A DNA stretch of 64,000 nucleotides, from the NCBI RefSeq assembly GCF_002300555.2, contig NZ_NTHN02000012.1:1-64000 (forward strand). The letters run 5' to 3'. The position numbers were made by a program, and so were the translations under genes. This document shows positions 36,627 to 45,015 of the stretch, in pieces. Under the pieces are notes generated by a model that worked only from the letters and a program-made list of their open reading frames with translations, did no database searches and was not told the DNA's origin. The first letter of the stretch is position 1. Every line of letters starts with the position of its first letter. This stretch comes from Alloyangia mangrovi. Its GTDB lineage: Bacteria > Pseudomonadota > Alphaproteobacteria > Rhodobacterales > Rhodobacteraceae.

Positions 36627-36655
36627 GGCGCCCCACGATCAGCATCCTTTGCCCG

Positions 36656-37633
36656 TCATTCAGCGGCCAACGCGGGGGCGGCCATCACGCAGGCGACGCG
36701 GCGACGCGGCGCGGGGGTGAAGACCGGCGGCAGCGCGGCGCGGCACTCGGCGGTGGCATGGGGACAGCGCGGCGCGAAGGAGCAGCTCTCGGGCTTGGCC
36801 TCGAGCGACGGCGGCGCGCCGGGGATGGCGTTGAGCCGCGCGCCGCGCTCGACGTCATGCAGGTTCGCCGCCAGAAGCCCCTGCGTGTAGGGGTGCTGCG
36901 CGGACTTGATGATCTCGGAGGTCGTCCCCTCCTCGACGATCTGACCCGCGTACATCACCGCCACGCGCTCCGAGATCTCCACCGCCACGCCGATGTCATG
37001 GGTGACGAAGATCACCCCCATGCCGAACTCCTTCTGCAGCTCGCGCAGCAGAAGGAGGATCTGGATCTGGACCGTGGCGTCGAGCGCCGTCGTGGGCTCG
37101 TCGGCCAGCAGCAGCCGCGGACGGCAGGCCAGCGCGAGGGCGATCATCACCCGCTGGCGCATGCCTCCCGACAGCTCATGCGGATAGTTGTGCAGCCGCC
37201 GGTTGGCCGAAGGGATGCGCACGCGGTCGAGCATGTCGAGCGCGGTCGACATGGCCTCGGCCTTGCTGACGCCCTTGTGGCGCATGACGGATTCGGCAAT
37301 CTGGCGCCCGACGGTATAGACCGGATCCAGCGCCAGCGCCGGTTCCTGGAACACCATGGACACCTCGCCGCCCCGGTATTTCTGCAGCTTCCTGCCCGAG
37401 AGGCTCAGCACGTCGGTGCCGTTGACCTCGATCTTGCCCTCGATCTCGGTACGCTTCGGCGGCAAGAGGCCCAGAAGCGCCTTCAGCGTCACCGATTTGC
37501 CGGAGCCGGATTCGCCCAGGAGCGCCAGCGTTTCGCCTTGCTCCATGCTCAGCGAGACGTCGTTGATCGCATGGACCGTGCGCTTGCCCTTGAAGCGCAG
37601 CGTGAGGTTTTGGATGTCGAGCAGCTTGGTCAC
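36656..37633 (-). CDS. Peptide ABC transporter ATPase (DppD/OppD type)
   Basis: The 325-residue ATPase starts with GTG at 37633 ([12 protein letters not shown]), preceded by GGAGGAGGG. Motifs are Walker A GESGSGKS, the signature [15 protein letters not shown] and Walker [13 protein letters not shown]. The C-terminal oligopeptide-transporter extension holds [16 protein letters not shown], the cysteine cluster of this subfamily (an Fe-S site in some members). Its start overlaps the micro-ORF stop (GTGA). Confidence 0.93.
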   Translation of the reverse strand: MTKLLDIQNLTLRFKGKRTVHAINDVSLSMEQGETLALLGESGSGKSVTLKALLGLLPPKRTEIEGKIEVNGTDVLSLSGRKLQKYRGGEVSMVFQEPALALDPVYTVGRQIAESVMRHKGVSKAEAMSTALDMLDRVRIPSANRRLHNYPHELSGGMRQRVMIALALACRPRLLLADEPTTALDATVQIQILLLLRELQKEFGMGVIFVTHDIGVAVEISERVAVMYAGQIVEEGTTSEIIKSAQHPYTQGLLAANLHDVERGARLNAIPGAPPSLEAKPESCSFAPRCPHATAECRAALPPVFTPAPRRRVACVMAAPALAAE

Positions 37634-37731
37634 TTGCCCTCCTCCGGGGCCGGTGCGGCGGCGGGCGCGGTTTTGCTCGCGGTCCAGAAGACCTCGCGTT
37701 TCGCGTTCGCGCATTTGCCCGTGAAGATCAT
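37630..37731 (-). CDS. Micro-ORF of 33 residues between the two peptide-importer ATPases
   Basis: The ORF reads MIFTGKCANAKREVFWTASK then [13 protein letters not shown]. Its ATG overlaps the upstream ATPase stop (ATGA) and its stop overlaps the downstream GTG start (GTGA). Overlap at both ends suggests it is translated, at least to couple the two ATPase genes. The Ala-Pro tail is low in complexity. I do not recognise it; it could be only a coupling leader. Its product would be soluble. Confidence 0.5.
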   Translation of the reverse strand: MIFTGKCANAKREVFWTASKTAPAAAPAPEEGK

Positions 37732-38804
37732 TGCGGCACCCCCTGCCCGGCTTTCGGATGGCCCGATGTTGCATCGTGAAGGTGGCAGGCCGCAAGGTGC
37801 TCGGCGTTGCCGGGAAGCCCCTGCAGCTTCGGCACTCTGGTCTTGCACACCTCGCTGGCAAAACGGCAGCGGGTGTGGAAGCGGCAGCCCTTGGGCGGGT
37901 CGATCGGGTTCGGCGGATCGCCGGCCAGCGGCGGTTCCTGCGTGCGGTTGTCCGGATCCATCGACGGCATCGCCGAGAACAGCGAGCGCGTGTAGGGATG
38001 CGCCTGCTCGCGCCAGATGCTGTCCACCGGCGCGACCTCGACCACCTCGCCGAGGTACATCACGAGGATGCGGTCCGAGATGTAGCGCACCACGTTCAGG
38101 TCGTGGCTGATGAAGATGTAGGTGAGGCCGAATTCGCGGCGCAGGTCCGACAGCAGGTTCAGCACCTGCGCCTCGACCGACTTGTCGAGCGCCGAGACCG
38201 CCTCGTCCAGCACCACCAGCCGCGGCGACATGGCGAGCGCGCGGGCGATGTTCACCCGCTGGCGCTGGCCGCCCGACAGCTCGTGCGGGTAGCGATGGGC
38301 AAAGCGGTCCGGATCGAGCCCGACGCGCGCCATCAGGCTGCGCGCCCGGCCATTGGGATCGTCGAGCCCCTGCACCTTGGCGCCGAAGGCCACCGAGTCC
38401 TCGATGGTCAGCCGCGGGTTGAGCGAGGCGTAGCTGTCCTGGAAGACCATCTGCACATCCTTGCGCAGCTCCTTCAGCGAAAGAGCATCGCCGAGCCCCT
38501 GCCCGTCGAAGATGATCTCTCCCTTGTCCTTCTCGATCAGGCCGATGAGCAGCCGAGCGGTGGTCGACTTGCCGCAGCCGGACTCGCCGACGATGCCCAG
38601 CGTCTCGCCCTTCTTTACCTCGAAGGAGACGCCGTCCACCGCCTGCACCATGGCCTGCGTGCGGCCGAGGATGCCGCCGCGGACGGGGAAGTGTTTCTGC
38701 AGATCGCGGACGATCACCAGCGGCTGCGCCGGGCCGCCCTTGTCGCGGCTCTCGGGGGCGGCGGTCTTCGGCTTGAGTGCGGGGAAAAGGTCAGTCGCGG
38801 ACAT
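37728..38804 (-). CDS. Peptide ABC transporter ATPase (DppF/OppF type)
   Basis: The 358-residue ATPase has Walker A GESGCGKSTTARLL, the signature LSGGQRQRVNIARAL and Walker B LVVLDEAVSALD, where DEA replaces the usual DEP, as in DppF proteins. The C-terminal cysteine cluster CRFHTRCRFASEVC is present. An extra N-terminal stretch of about 25 residues precedes the ABC domain. It overlaps the permease gene at its start and the micro-ORF at its end. Confidence 0.93.
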   Translation of the reverse strand: MSATDLFPALKPKTAAPESRDKGGPAQPLVIVRDLQKHFPVRGGILGRTQAMVQAVDGVSFEVKKGETLGIVGESGCGKSTTARLLIGLIEKDKGEIIFDGQGLGDALSLKELRKDVQMVFQDSYASLNPRLTIEDSVAFGAKVQGLDDPNGRARSLMARVGLDPDRFAHRYPHELSGGQRQRVNIARALAMSPRLVVLDEAVSALDKSVEAQVLNLLSDLRREFGLTYIFISHDLNVVRYISDRILVMYLGEVVEVAPVDSIWREQAHPYTRSLFSAMPSMDPDNRTQEPPLAGDPPNPIDPPKGCRFHTRCRFASEVCKTRVPKLQGLPGNAEHLAACHLHDATSGHPKAGQGVPQ

Positions 38805-39678
38805 TCATCGCGCTCCTCAGTCCGTCGCTCAGCAGGTTGAGGCAGAGCGAGGTGACAAAGATCATCACCCCCGGCAGCGCCGAGAGCCACGGGTTGATGT
38901 AGATGGCCGAGCGCAGCGTGTTCAGCATCAGGCCCCACTCGGGCTCGGGCGGACGCACGCCGATGCCGAGGAACGACAGGCCCGCGGCGAGGATCATGCA
39001 CACGCTCGTCAGCGAGGTGGCATAGACGAAGATCGGCGAGAGCACGTTGCCGATCACATGCACCCGGATCACCGTCAGCGCGTTCGCCCCGGTGGCGCGG
39101 GCGGCGTCGATGTAATCGAGTGCGCGCACCCCCGAGGTCACCGCCTCGGCGACGCGGGTGATCGGCGGGATGAAGACGATGGTGAGCGACACGAGGGAGT
39201 TCACGATCCCCGCCCCCAGCGCACCCGAGATGGCGATCGCCAGCAGCACCGAGGGGAAGGCGAAGAAGACGTCGACGATGCGCATGATAATGGTGTTGGT
39301 CATGCCCCCCACGTAGCCCGCGACGATGCCGAGCGCTGAGCCGATGAAGAAGGCGAAGACCACCGGCATCAACCCGATGAAGAGCGTGAGCCGCCCGCCG
39401 TAGATCAGCCGCGCCAGCATGTCCCGGCCCTGCTCGTCGGTGCCCAGCAGGTGACCCTCGGTGCCGAGCGGCTTCAGGCGGGCGATCATCGAGCCCTTGT
39501 AGGGGTCGGGCAGCCCGATGTAGGGCGCGAAGATCGCCGAGAGGATCAGCAGCAGCACCACGGCAAGGCAGATCATCGACACGGGATCGCGCACCACGCG
39601 CGCGCCCACCCCGGCCCAGTAGCTCTGCGGCTTGGCGGCCTTGGTGTCGGTCATGGGTTCGGTTTCCGCAAGAGCCAT
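38791..39678 (-). CDS. Peptide ABC transporter permease (DppC type)
   Basis: The 295-residue permease has an N-terminal cytoplasmic tail, then six membrane segments. The DppC-type block LLGTDEQGRDMLARLIYGGR and the coupling loop YIDAARATGANALTVIRVHV are clear. It overlaps the DppF-type gene by 14 bases and starts 3 bases after the dppB-type stop. A C6 run inside it is in frame. Confidence 0.94.
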   Translation of the reverse strand: MALAETEPMTDTKAAKPQSYWAGVGARVVRDPVSMICLAVVLLLILSAIFAPYIGLPDPYKGSMIARLKPLGTEGHLLGTDEQGRDMLARLIYGGRLTLFIGLMPVVFAFFIGSALGIVAGYVGGMTNTIIMRIVDVFFAFPSVLLAIAISGALGAGIVNSLVSLTIVFIPPITRVAEAVTSGVRALDYIDAARATGANALTVIRVHVIGNVLSPIFVYATSLTSVCMILAAGLSFLGIGVRPPEPEWGLMLNTLRSAIYINPWLSALPGVMIFVTSLCLNLLSDGLRSAMNVRD

Positions 39679-39681
39679 GGG

Positions 39682-40635
39682 TTAGGTCCTCTTGATGCGC
39701 GGATCGATCGCGGCCTGCGCCACATCGACGATCAGGTTCATCGCCACGAAGAACAGGGCGAGGATCAGGATGGTGCCCTGCAGGAGCGGCAGGTCGCGCT
39801 GGAAGATGGCGTTCGACAGCAGGAAGCCCGAGCCGGGCCAGTTGAACACGGTCTCGATGAGGATCGAGCCGCCCAGCAGGTAGCCCAGCTGCAGCCCCAT
39901 GACCGACAGCGCCGTGGCGGCGGCGTTGCGCGCCACGTGGCGCAGCACGTCGCCGCGGCTCATGCCCTTGGCGTAGAGCGCCTGCACGAAGTCCATCGTC
40001 AGGATGTCCCCGGCGAGCGCCCGGACGGTGCGCGCGACGATGCCGATGGGCACGACGGCCAGCGTCACCGCGGGCAGGATCAGGTGGCGCATGTGCAGCC
40101 AGTCCCAGGCCCAGCTCTGCGAGCCGCCCGGCCCCGCCCCCATCGAGGGCAGCCAGCCGAGGTTCACGGAAAAGATGATGACCAACACGATGCCGAGCCA
40201 GTAGTTGGGCACCGACACGCCGGTGATCGACAGCGCGGTGACCGCGCGATCCAGCAGCGTGTCGCGGAAATAGCCGGCGAGGAAGCCGAGGAAGATGCCG
40301 ATCGGGAAGGCGATGACCGCGGCCGAGACGGCCAGCAGAAGCGAGTTCTGCACCGCGCCGAAGACTTCCTGCGCGACCGGACGGCCGGTGGCGATGGACT
40401 TGCCCATATCGCCCTGCGCGAGGTTGCCGATCCAGATCGCGTATTGGATGGGCAGCGGCTTATCGAGCCCGTAGGCGGCGCGCATGGCGGCCTGCTCCTC
40501 GGCGGTGGCATCGACGGGCATGATGGCGGTGAGCGGATCGCCGGGGGCGATCTGCACCAGAAGGAAACAGATGACCGACACCCCGAAGGCCACGGGCAGC
40601 ACGAGGATGAGGCGGCGGAGGAAGTAGCTGAGCAC
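39682..40635 (-). CDS. Peptide ABC transporter permease (DppB type)
   Basis: The 317-residue permease has six membrane segments, the large first periplasmic loop with AAYGLDKPLPIQYAIWIGNL, and the coupling loop DFVQALYAKGMSRGDVLRHV. It pairs with the DppC-type permease. It lies 72 bases after the binding-protein gene, with a hairpin in that gap. Confidence 0.94.
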   Translation of the reverse strand: MLSYFLRRLILVLPVAFGVSVICFLLVQIAPGDPLTAIMPVDATAEEQAAMRAAYGLDKPLPIQYAIWIGNLAQGDMGKSIATGRPVAQEVFGAVQNSLLLAVSAAVIAFPIGIFLGFLAGYFRDTLLDRAVTALSITGVSVPNYWLGIVLVIIFSVNLGWLPSMGAGPGGSQSWAWDWLHMRHLILPAVTLAVVPIGIVARTVRALAGDILTMDFVQALYAKGMSRGDVLRHVARNAAATALSVMGLQLGYLLGGSILIETVFNWPGSGFLLSNAIFQRDLPLLQGTILILALFFVAMNLIVDVAQAAIDPRIKRT

Positions 40636-40662
40636 GGGTAGTGGTCCCTGGCGTGAAGTGAT

Positions 40663-40689
40663 CCCCCGCCGCGGCGCGCGCGGCGGGGG
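40663..40689 (-). terminator. Hairpin between the peptide-binding protein and permease genes
   Basis: CCCCCGCCGC (40663-40672) pairs perfectly with GCGGCGGGGG (40680-40689). No T-run follows in the leftward direction. It probably protects the binding-protein mRNA or attenuates the permease genes. Confidence 0.6.
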
Positions 40690-40707
40690 CCTGACCCTTG
40701 TGGGGCC

Positions 40708-42306
40708 TTACTCTTCGATCGTGATCGACGAGAAGTTCTGGTACCAGTTCTGGGCCTGCACGAAGCCCTTCACCTTCGGCGCCATGGCGCGCGGGGCGAC
40801 GTCATGGGTGACCATCAGGAAGAGCGCGTCATCGACGTATTTTTCATGCGTCTTGCGCAGCACCTCGTCCTGAGCCTCGGGGTCGAAGGTGGTCTTGATC
40901 TGCTTGAACAGCTCCTGCATCTCGGGGTCGCTGTAGTGGCCCCAGTTGGTGCCGTTGGGCGCGATCAGGTTCTCGTCGAGGTGACGGATCAGGCCGGTGA
41001 ACGGGTCCTGGATGAAGTAGGTGAAGTTGATCGACATGGCGCCGTCCACCGCGGGATCGGCCGCGCCGGCGCGCCACAGGTTGATCATCTGGTTCCACTC
41101 GACGACCATGAACTCGACGTCGATCCAGATCTCGGCGAGGCTCTGCTGGACGTATTCGTTCATCGGCAGCGGCAGCATCTGGCCAGAGCCCGACGGCGAG
41201 ATCAGCGCCTTGACCTTCAGGTGGTTGTCGGGGCCGAAGCCGGCCTCTTCCATCAGCGCCTTGGCGGCGTCGAGGTCATATTTCACCTCGAAGGTCGGAT
41301 TTCCGAACCACTGCGAGCTGGGCGGCAGGAAACCCTTGGCCGGGACCATCAGGCCACCCAGCAGCGGCATCATGCCCTCGCGGTCGATGGCGAGGTTGGC
41401 GGCCTTGCGCACGCGGATGTCGTTCCAGGGCGAGCCCTCGAGACGCGACAGGTGCCAGGTCCAGTTGTGCGGATAGGCGTTCGACGAGATGACGAAGCCG
41501 TTGCCTTCCATCGCCGGGATGGTGTCGGGTGCCGGGGCCTCGATCCAGTCGACCTGACCGGACAGCAGCGCGGCCGAGCGGGCGTTGGGCTCGGGCAGCG
41601 GGATCAGCACCATCTTGTCGAGCTTGGGGATGCGGCTCTCGTCCCAGTAATCGGCGAAGGGCACCATCTCGGCGCGTTCGCGCGGGACGAAGGTTTCCAG
41701 CTTCCACGGACCGGTGCCCGAGGGACTGCCCGCGACCTTCTCCCAGTCCTTGTCCATGGCTTCCCAGTTCGCCTTGGACGACATCAGGATCCAGGTCATC
41801 TGGTAGGGCAGCGTGGCGTCGGGCTCCTTGGTGGTGATCACCAGCGTGTAGTCGTCCACCGCCTCGTAGGAGGCCACGGCGGGAATGCGCGACTTGCCCT
41901 GCGCCGCCTGGCGCGGGTCGTATTGCTCGGAGCTGTCGACGAGGATCTTGTCGAGGTTCCACACCACGTCGGCGGCGGTGAAAGGCGCGCCGTCGTGGAA
42001 GGTCACCCCCTCGCGCAGCTTGAAGGTCCACTTGGTCTTGTCCTCGGCATCCACCGACCATTCGGTGGCAAGGCCGGGGATCAGCACCGACGGCTTGTCG
42101 GCGCTGGTGAGATCCCATTCGATCAGCGAGTCATAGACGGTGTAGCCCATGAAGCGCATGCCCTCGCCGCCCTGGTCGGTCTGACCGGTGGTGAGGGGGA
42201 TGTCGGCCGCGGTCATGCCGACGCGCAGCGTGCCCTGCGCCATTGCGGCACCGGCCATGGTGGCAGCGACGGCAAGCGCCGCGATACCTGCTTTCAGACG
42301 AAGCAT
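40708..42306 (-). CDS. Peptide ABC transporter substrate-binding protein (family 5)
   Basis: The 532-residue secreted protein belongs to the DppA/OppA family (SBP_bac_5). A signal peptide of about 23 residues ends AGAAMAQ. The mature protein contains LIPGLATEWSVDAEDKTKWT then FKLREGVTFHDGAPFTAADV, the family signature. It is the first gene of an importer operon A-B-C-F-microORF-D and probably the racemase-fold gene. The substrate could be a dipeptide, an opine-like compound or nickel chelate; not decided here. Confidence 0.94.
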   Translation of the reverse strand: MLRLKAGIAALAVAATMAGAAMAQGTLRVGMTAADIPLTTGQTDQGGEGMRFMGYTVYDSLIEWDLTSADKPSVLIPGLATEWSVDAEDKTKWTFKLREGVTFHDGAPFTAADVVWNLDKILVDSSEQYDPRQAAQGKSRIPAVASYEAVDDYTLVITTKEPDATLPYQMTWILMSSKANWEAMDKDWEKVAGSPSGTGPWKLETFVPRERAEMVPFADYWDESRIPKLDKMVLIPLPEPNARSAALLSGQVDWIEAPAPDTIPAMEGNGFVISSNAYPHNWTWHLSRLEGSPWNDIRVRKAANLAIDREGMMPLLGGLMVPAKGFLPPSSQWFGNPTFEVKYDLDAAKALMEEAGFGPDNHLKVKALISPSGSGQMLPLPMNEYVQQSLAEIWIDVEFMVVEWNQMINLWRAGAADPAVDGAMSINFTYFIQDPFTGLIRHLDENLIAPNGTNWGHYSDPEMQELFKQIKTTFDPEAQDEVLRKTHEKYVDDALFLMVTHDVAPRAMAPKVKGFVQAQNWYQNFSSITIEE

Positions 42307-42649
42307 TGGAACCTCCGAGATTTCCCTGTTGCATGGCCCGGCGTTTCTGTGCTGCCGGTCCCCGGACCATTTGACGCGAGCCCCCGAGCTTTTTGCAGGG
42401 GCGGCGGGGGATCAGGGCAAGGGGACCGCCAACAATTGCAGAAGTCGCCCACAAAAAAATGCATACAATCCCCACGCGCTCAGGAAAAAGGCGACGCGAA
42501 ATCGTATTTGTACGAATAATCTCGCCGGGACCGGCCCGGAAAACCCGTTGCGGATAAGCCTCACGCCATGGTGGAAAATAAAATCGGACGCTCGCGTAAG
42601 CTTTGGTATTGCGGCAGAAGACGCCTAATTATCAATCATATGCGTTTCG
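42307..42649. other. 343-base divergent intergenic region
   Basis: This gap separates the peptide-importer operon from the glucan-synthase cluster. It has lower GC than its surroundings from about 42430 on, including an A7 run (42452-42458) and TAATTATCAATCATATG just before the GH8 gene. An inverted repeat TCGTA-TTTG-TACGA is at 42502-42515. No ORF with coding features was seen. Confidence 0.6.
42502..42515. promoter_or_regulatory. Inverted repeat TCGTATTTGTACGA upstream of the glucan-synthase cluster
   Basis: Perfect 5-base arms with a 4-base centre in an AT-rich patch, 135 bases before the GH8 start. It may be an operator for the glucan genes or for the divergent peptide importer. Confidence 0.35.
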
Positions 42650-43699
42650 ATGGCCGAAAGACGACTGCGAGTGATCAACAGACGCCAAATAATGTCCGGA
42701 GCCGCTGCCCTGCTTGCGGCAGGGCTTCCGGCCGAGGCAGCCCCCCTGGATCCGGGTCAATGCTGGCGCTTCTGGCGCGCCCGCTTCGTCCAGCCCGACG
42801 GTCGCGTGGTGGACGATCTGCAGAACGCGACCAGCCACTCAGAGGGCCAGGGATACGGGCTTCTGCTGGCGCAGGCCTACGGCGACGAGCGCACCTTCCG
42901 CAATATCGAAGAGTGGACCGACCATAACCTGGCCATCCGCCAGGACAATCTCATGGCGTGGCAATGGATCCCTCGCCGGCGCGACAATATCGACGACTGG
43001 CACAATGCCACCGATGGCGACCTGTTCCGGGCCTGGGCGCTGCTGCGGGCCGCGCGGGACAGCGGCTGGTGGGAGTATCGCGACAAGGCCGTCGCCATTG
43101 CCCGCGACATCTCGGCGCTCTGTCTCGCCCCCGACCCCCGCGCGCCGGAGGAGTTCTTGCTCAAGCCCGGCGCCGAATCCCGCGCCTCCCCCGAGCGGGT
43201 GCTTTTCAACCCGTCCTACATCATGCCCCGCGCGCTGCGCGAACTGGGCTTCGCCGCCGAGGACGAACGGCTGGTCCGCGCCGCCGATCACGGCGAGACG
43301 GTGCTTGCCGAACTCTCGCGCGAGCCGGTGATGCCCGACTGGATCGACGTGACGCCGGACGGCTTCGCGCCGCCGCAGGAACATGAGCTGCGCTCGGGCT
43401 ACGACGCGCTGCGCATCCCGCTCTACCTCGGCTGGTCCGGGCGCAACGGCAACCCGGCGGTGGGTCATGTGCTCGACCGACTGGAAAGCGCCGGCACGCC
43501 GGACAAGGTCGCGGTGAGCGTCGATGCCGCCGGGGGCCTCCGGGATGTCTCCGACCACGCGGGCTATCGGGCGATCGTCGCCCTGGGCCGCTGCGGTGCG
43601 CTGCCCGAGATCACCGCCCGGGACACGGCGCAATCCTACTATCCTGCCACCCTGCAGCTTCTTGCCGGCCTCGCAAAAGGTGAACAGCGTCACTGCTGA
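42650..43699 (+). CDS. Glycoside hydrolase family 8 endoglucanase (BcsZ-like)
   Basis: The 349-residue secreted enzyme hydrolyses beta-1,4 (or mixed beta-1,3/1,4) glucan. An N-terminal RRQIMSGAAALLAAGLPAEA segment looks like a Tat signal. The GH8 proton donor Glu65 lies in SHSEGQGYGLLLAQ, and the catalytic Asp region is NATDGDLFRAWALLRA (about 119-134). Aromatic substrate-binding residues appear in DNLMAWQWIP. It heads the glucan cluster; BcsZ-type enzymes trim nascent polymer in cellulose systems. A C6 run near the start is in frame. Confidence 0.9.
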   Translation: MAERRLRVINRRQIMSGAAALLAAGLPAEAAPLDPGQCWRFWRARFVQPDGRVVDDLQNATSHSEGQGYGLLLAQAYGDERTFRNIEEWTDHNLAIRQDNLMAWQWIPRRRDNIDDWHNATDGDLFRAWALLRAARDSGWWEYRDKAVAIARDISALCLAPDPRAPEEFLLKPGAESRASPERVLFNPSYIMPRALRELGFAAEDERLVRAADHGETVLAELSREPVMPDWIDVTPDGFAPPQEHELRSGYDALRIPLYLGWSGRNGNPAVGHVLDRLESAGTPDKVAVSVDAAGGLRDVSDHAGYRAIVALGRCGALPEITARDTAQSYYPATLQLLAGLAKGEQRHC

Positions 43700-43841
43700 C
43701 CGCCCTGTTCCGGCCACAAAGTGACGCTACGAAACCCGCCGGACGCACGCCGGCGGCCGGAGAGCCATGCAAGCGCTTGCACCTCGCCGGAGGCTGCGAT
43801 GTATTGCCTCTCAAGCAGGCACAAAAAAACGCGAGCAGGAC

Positions 43842-45014
43842 ATGAAGTACACCCGCCTCATCATTGGCATCACCGCGATTCTTGTCACGCTCTGGGTGAT
43901 CATCGGCGAACAGATGACCGCCGCCAGCGCCAATGCCGTCGTCAACGCGCCAGTGGTGACGCTGCGCAGCCCGATCGCCGGCGACCTCGAGCTGCAAAGC
44001 CATGCGCTTGGCGCCCGGCTCTCACAGAACGAGCTGCTCGCGGCGGTGACCAACACGCGGGTCGACACGGTCCGTCTCGCCGACCTGCAGCTCGAGCTCG
44101 ACAGGCTCGATGCCGGGACCAACCGCATGCAGGCGCAGATCGCGGCGCTGAGCCGGGACCGCGACGCGCTGGCGCAGCGCACCGAGGTCTTCACCAAGGC
44201 GCGTCTCGCCGAACTCGAAGCCAAGCTGACCGAAGCGCAGGTCCGGCAGCAGCTTCTGCAGGCGGGTGATGCCGGCGCGGGCGCCACTGCCCTCGCCGAC
44301 GCTGTGACCGCCGAGGAGAGCCGCCGCCCCGGCGCGCCGACCACGTCTGCCCTTGCCCTGTCGCATGCCCGCGAGCGGGTCCAGACGCTGCTGGCCGCGC
44401 GCGATGCGCTGCGCGAAGGTGTCTTCCTCGGCGACGGTTACAACGACGCCCCCTTCTCCGAGCAGCGCCGCATCCAGCTCGACGCCCAGATCGCCGAGCT
44501 CGGGCTCACCCGCACGGAGGTGGGCCTGCAACGTGCCGCGCTGGAGCGGCGCATCGCCCGCGCCCGCCAGACACAGGGCATGGAAGCGCGCAGCGAGCTG
44601 CGCGCGCCCGGCGCCAACATGCTCTACTGGGAAACCCTGCAGGCCGATGCCGTCACCGTGCAGCGCGGCGACCCGATCCTGCGCGTCGTGGACTGCGGGC
44701 AGAGCATCATCACCCTGTCGGTGACCGAGCGGGTCTTCAACACGCTGCGCGTCGGCCAGGACGCCAGCTTTCGCTTCAGCGGCCAATCCAAGCTCTATCC
44801 CGCCACCGTGGGCCGGCTTGCCGGCAGCGGCGCACGCACGGTCTACCAGAACCTCGCCATCGCACCGAGCGAGAAGCACCTCGAGCGCTACGACGTGAGC
44901 CTGCTGGTGCCCGAGCTGAACACCGACACCGAGCTCGGCTGCGCCATCGGCCGCACCGGACGCGCCTTCTTCGACGGCCGTCCGCTCGATCTCTTCCGCG
45001 GCTGGTTCGGCTGA
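43842..45014 (+). CDS. HlyD-like membrane fusion protein of the glucan cluster (BgsB-like)
   Basis: The 390-residue protein has one membrane anchor (residues about 5-24, LIIGITAILVTLWVIIGEQM), a biotinyl-lipoyl-like half (VVTLRSPIAGDLELQSHALG), long coiled coils rich in Leu, Arg and Ala (about 80-280), and a C-terminal beta-barrel half (ELRAPGANMLYWETLQADAV). I start at the ATG at 43842. It is followed by the GT2 gene with a single base between. The same pairing of adaptor and synthase occurs in Sinorhizobium meliloti bgsBA, so it probably carries the growing polymer across the periplasm. Confidence 0.8.
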   Translation: MKYTRLIIGITAILVTLWVIIGEQMTAASANAVVNAPVVTLRSPIAGDLELQSHALGARLSQNELLAAVTNTRVDTVRLADLQLELDRLDAGTNRMQAQIAALSRDRDALAQRTEVFTKARLAELEAKLTEAQVRQQLLQAGDAGAGATALADAVTAEESRRPGAPTTSALALSHARERVQTLLAARDALREGVFLGDGYNDAPFSEQRRIQLDAQIAELGLTRTEVGLQRAALERRIARARQTQGMEARSELRAPGANMLYWETLQADAVTVQRGDPILRVVDCGQSIITLSVTERVFNTLRVGQDASFRFSGQSKLYPATVGRLAGSGARTVYQNLAIAPSEKHLERYDVSLLVPELNTDTELGCAIGRTGRAFFDGRPLDLFRGWFG

Positions 45015-45015
45015 C

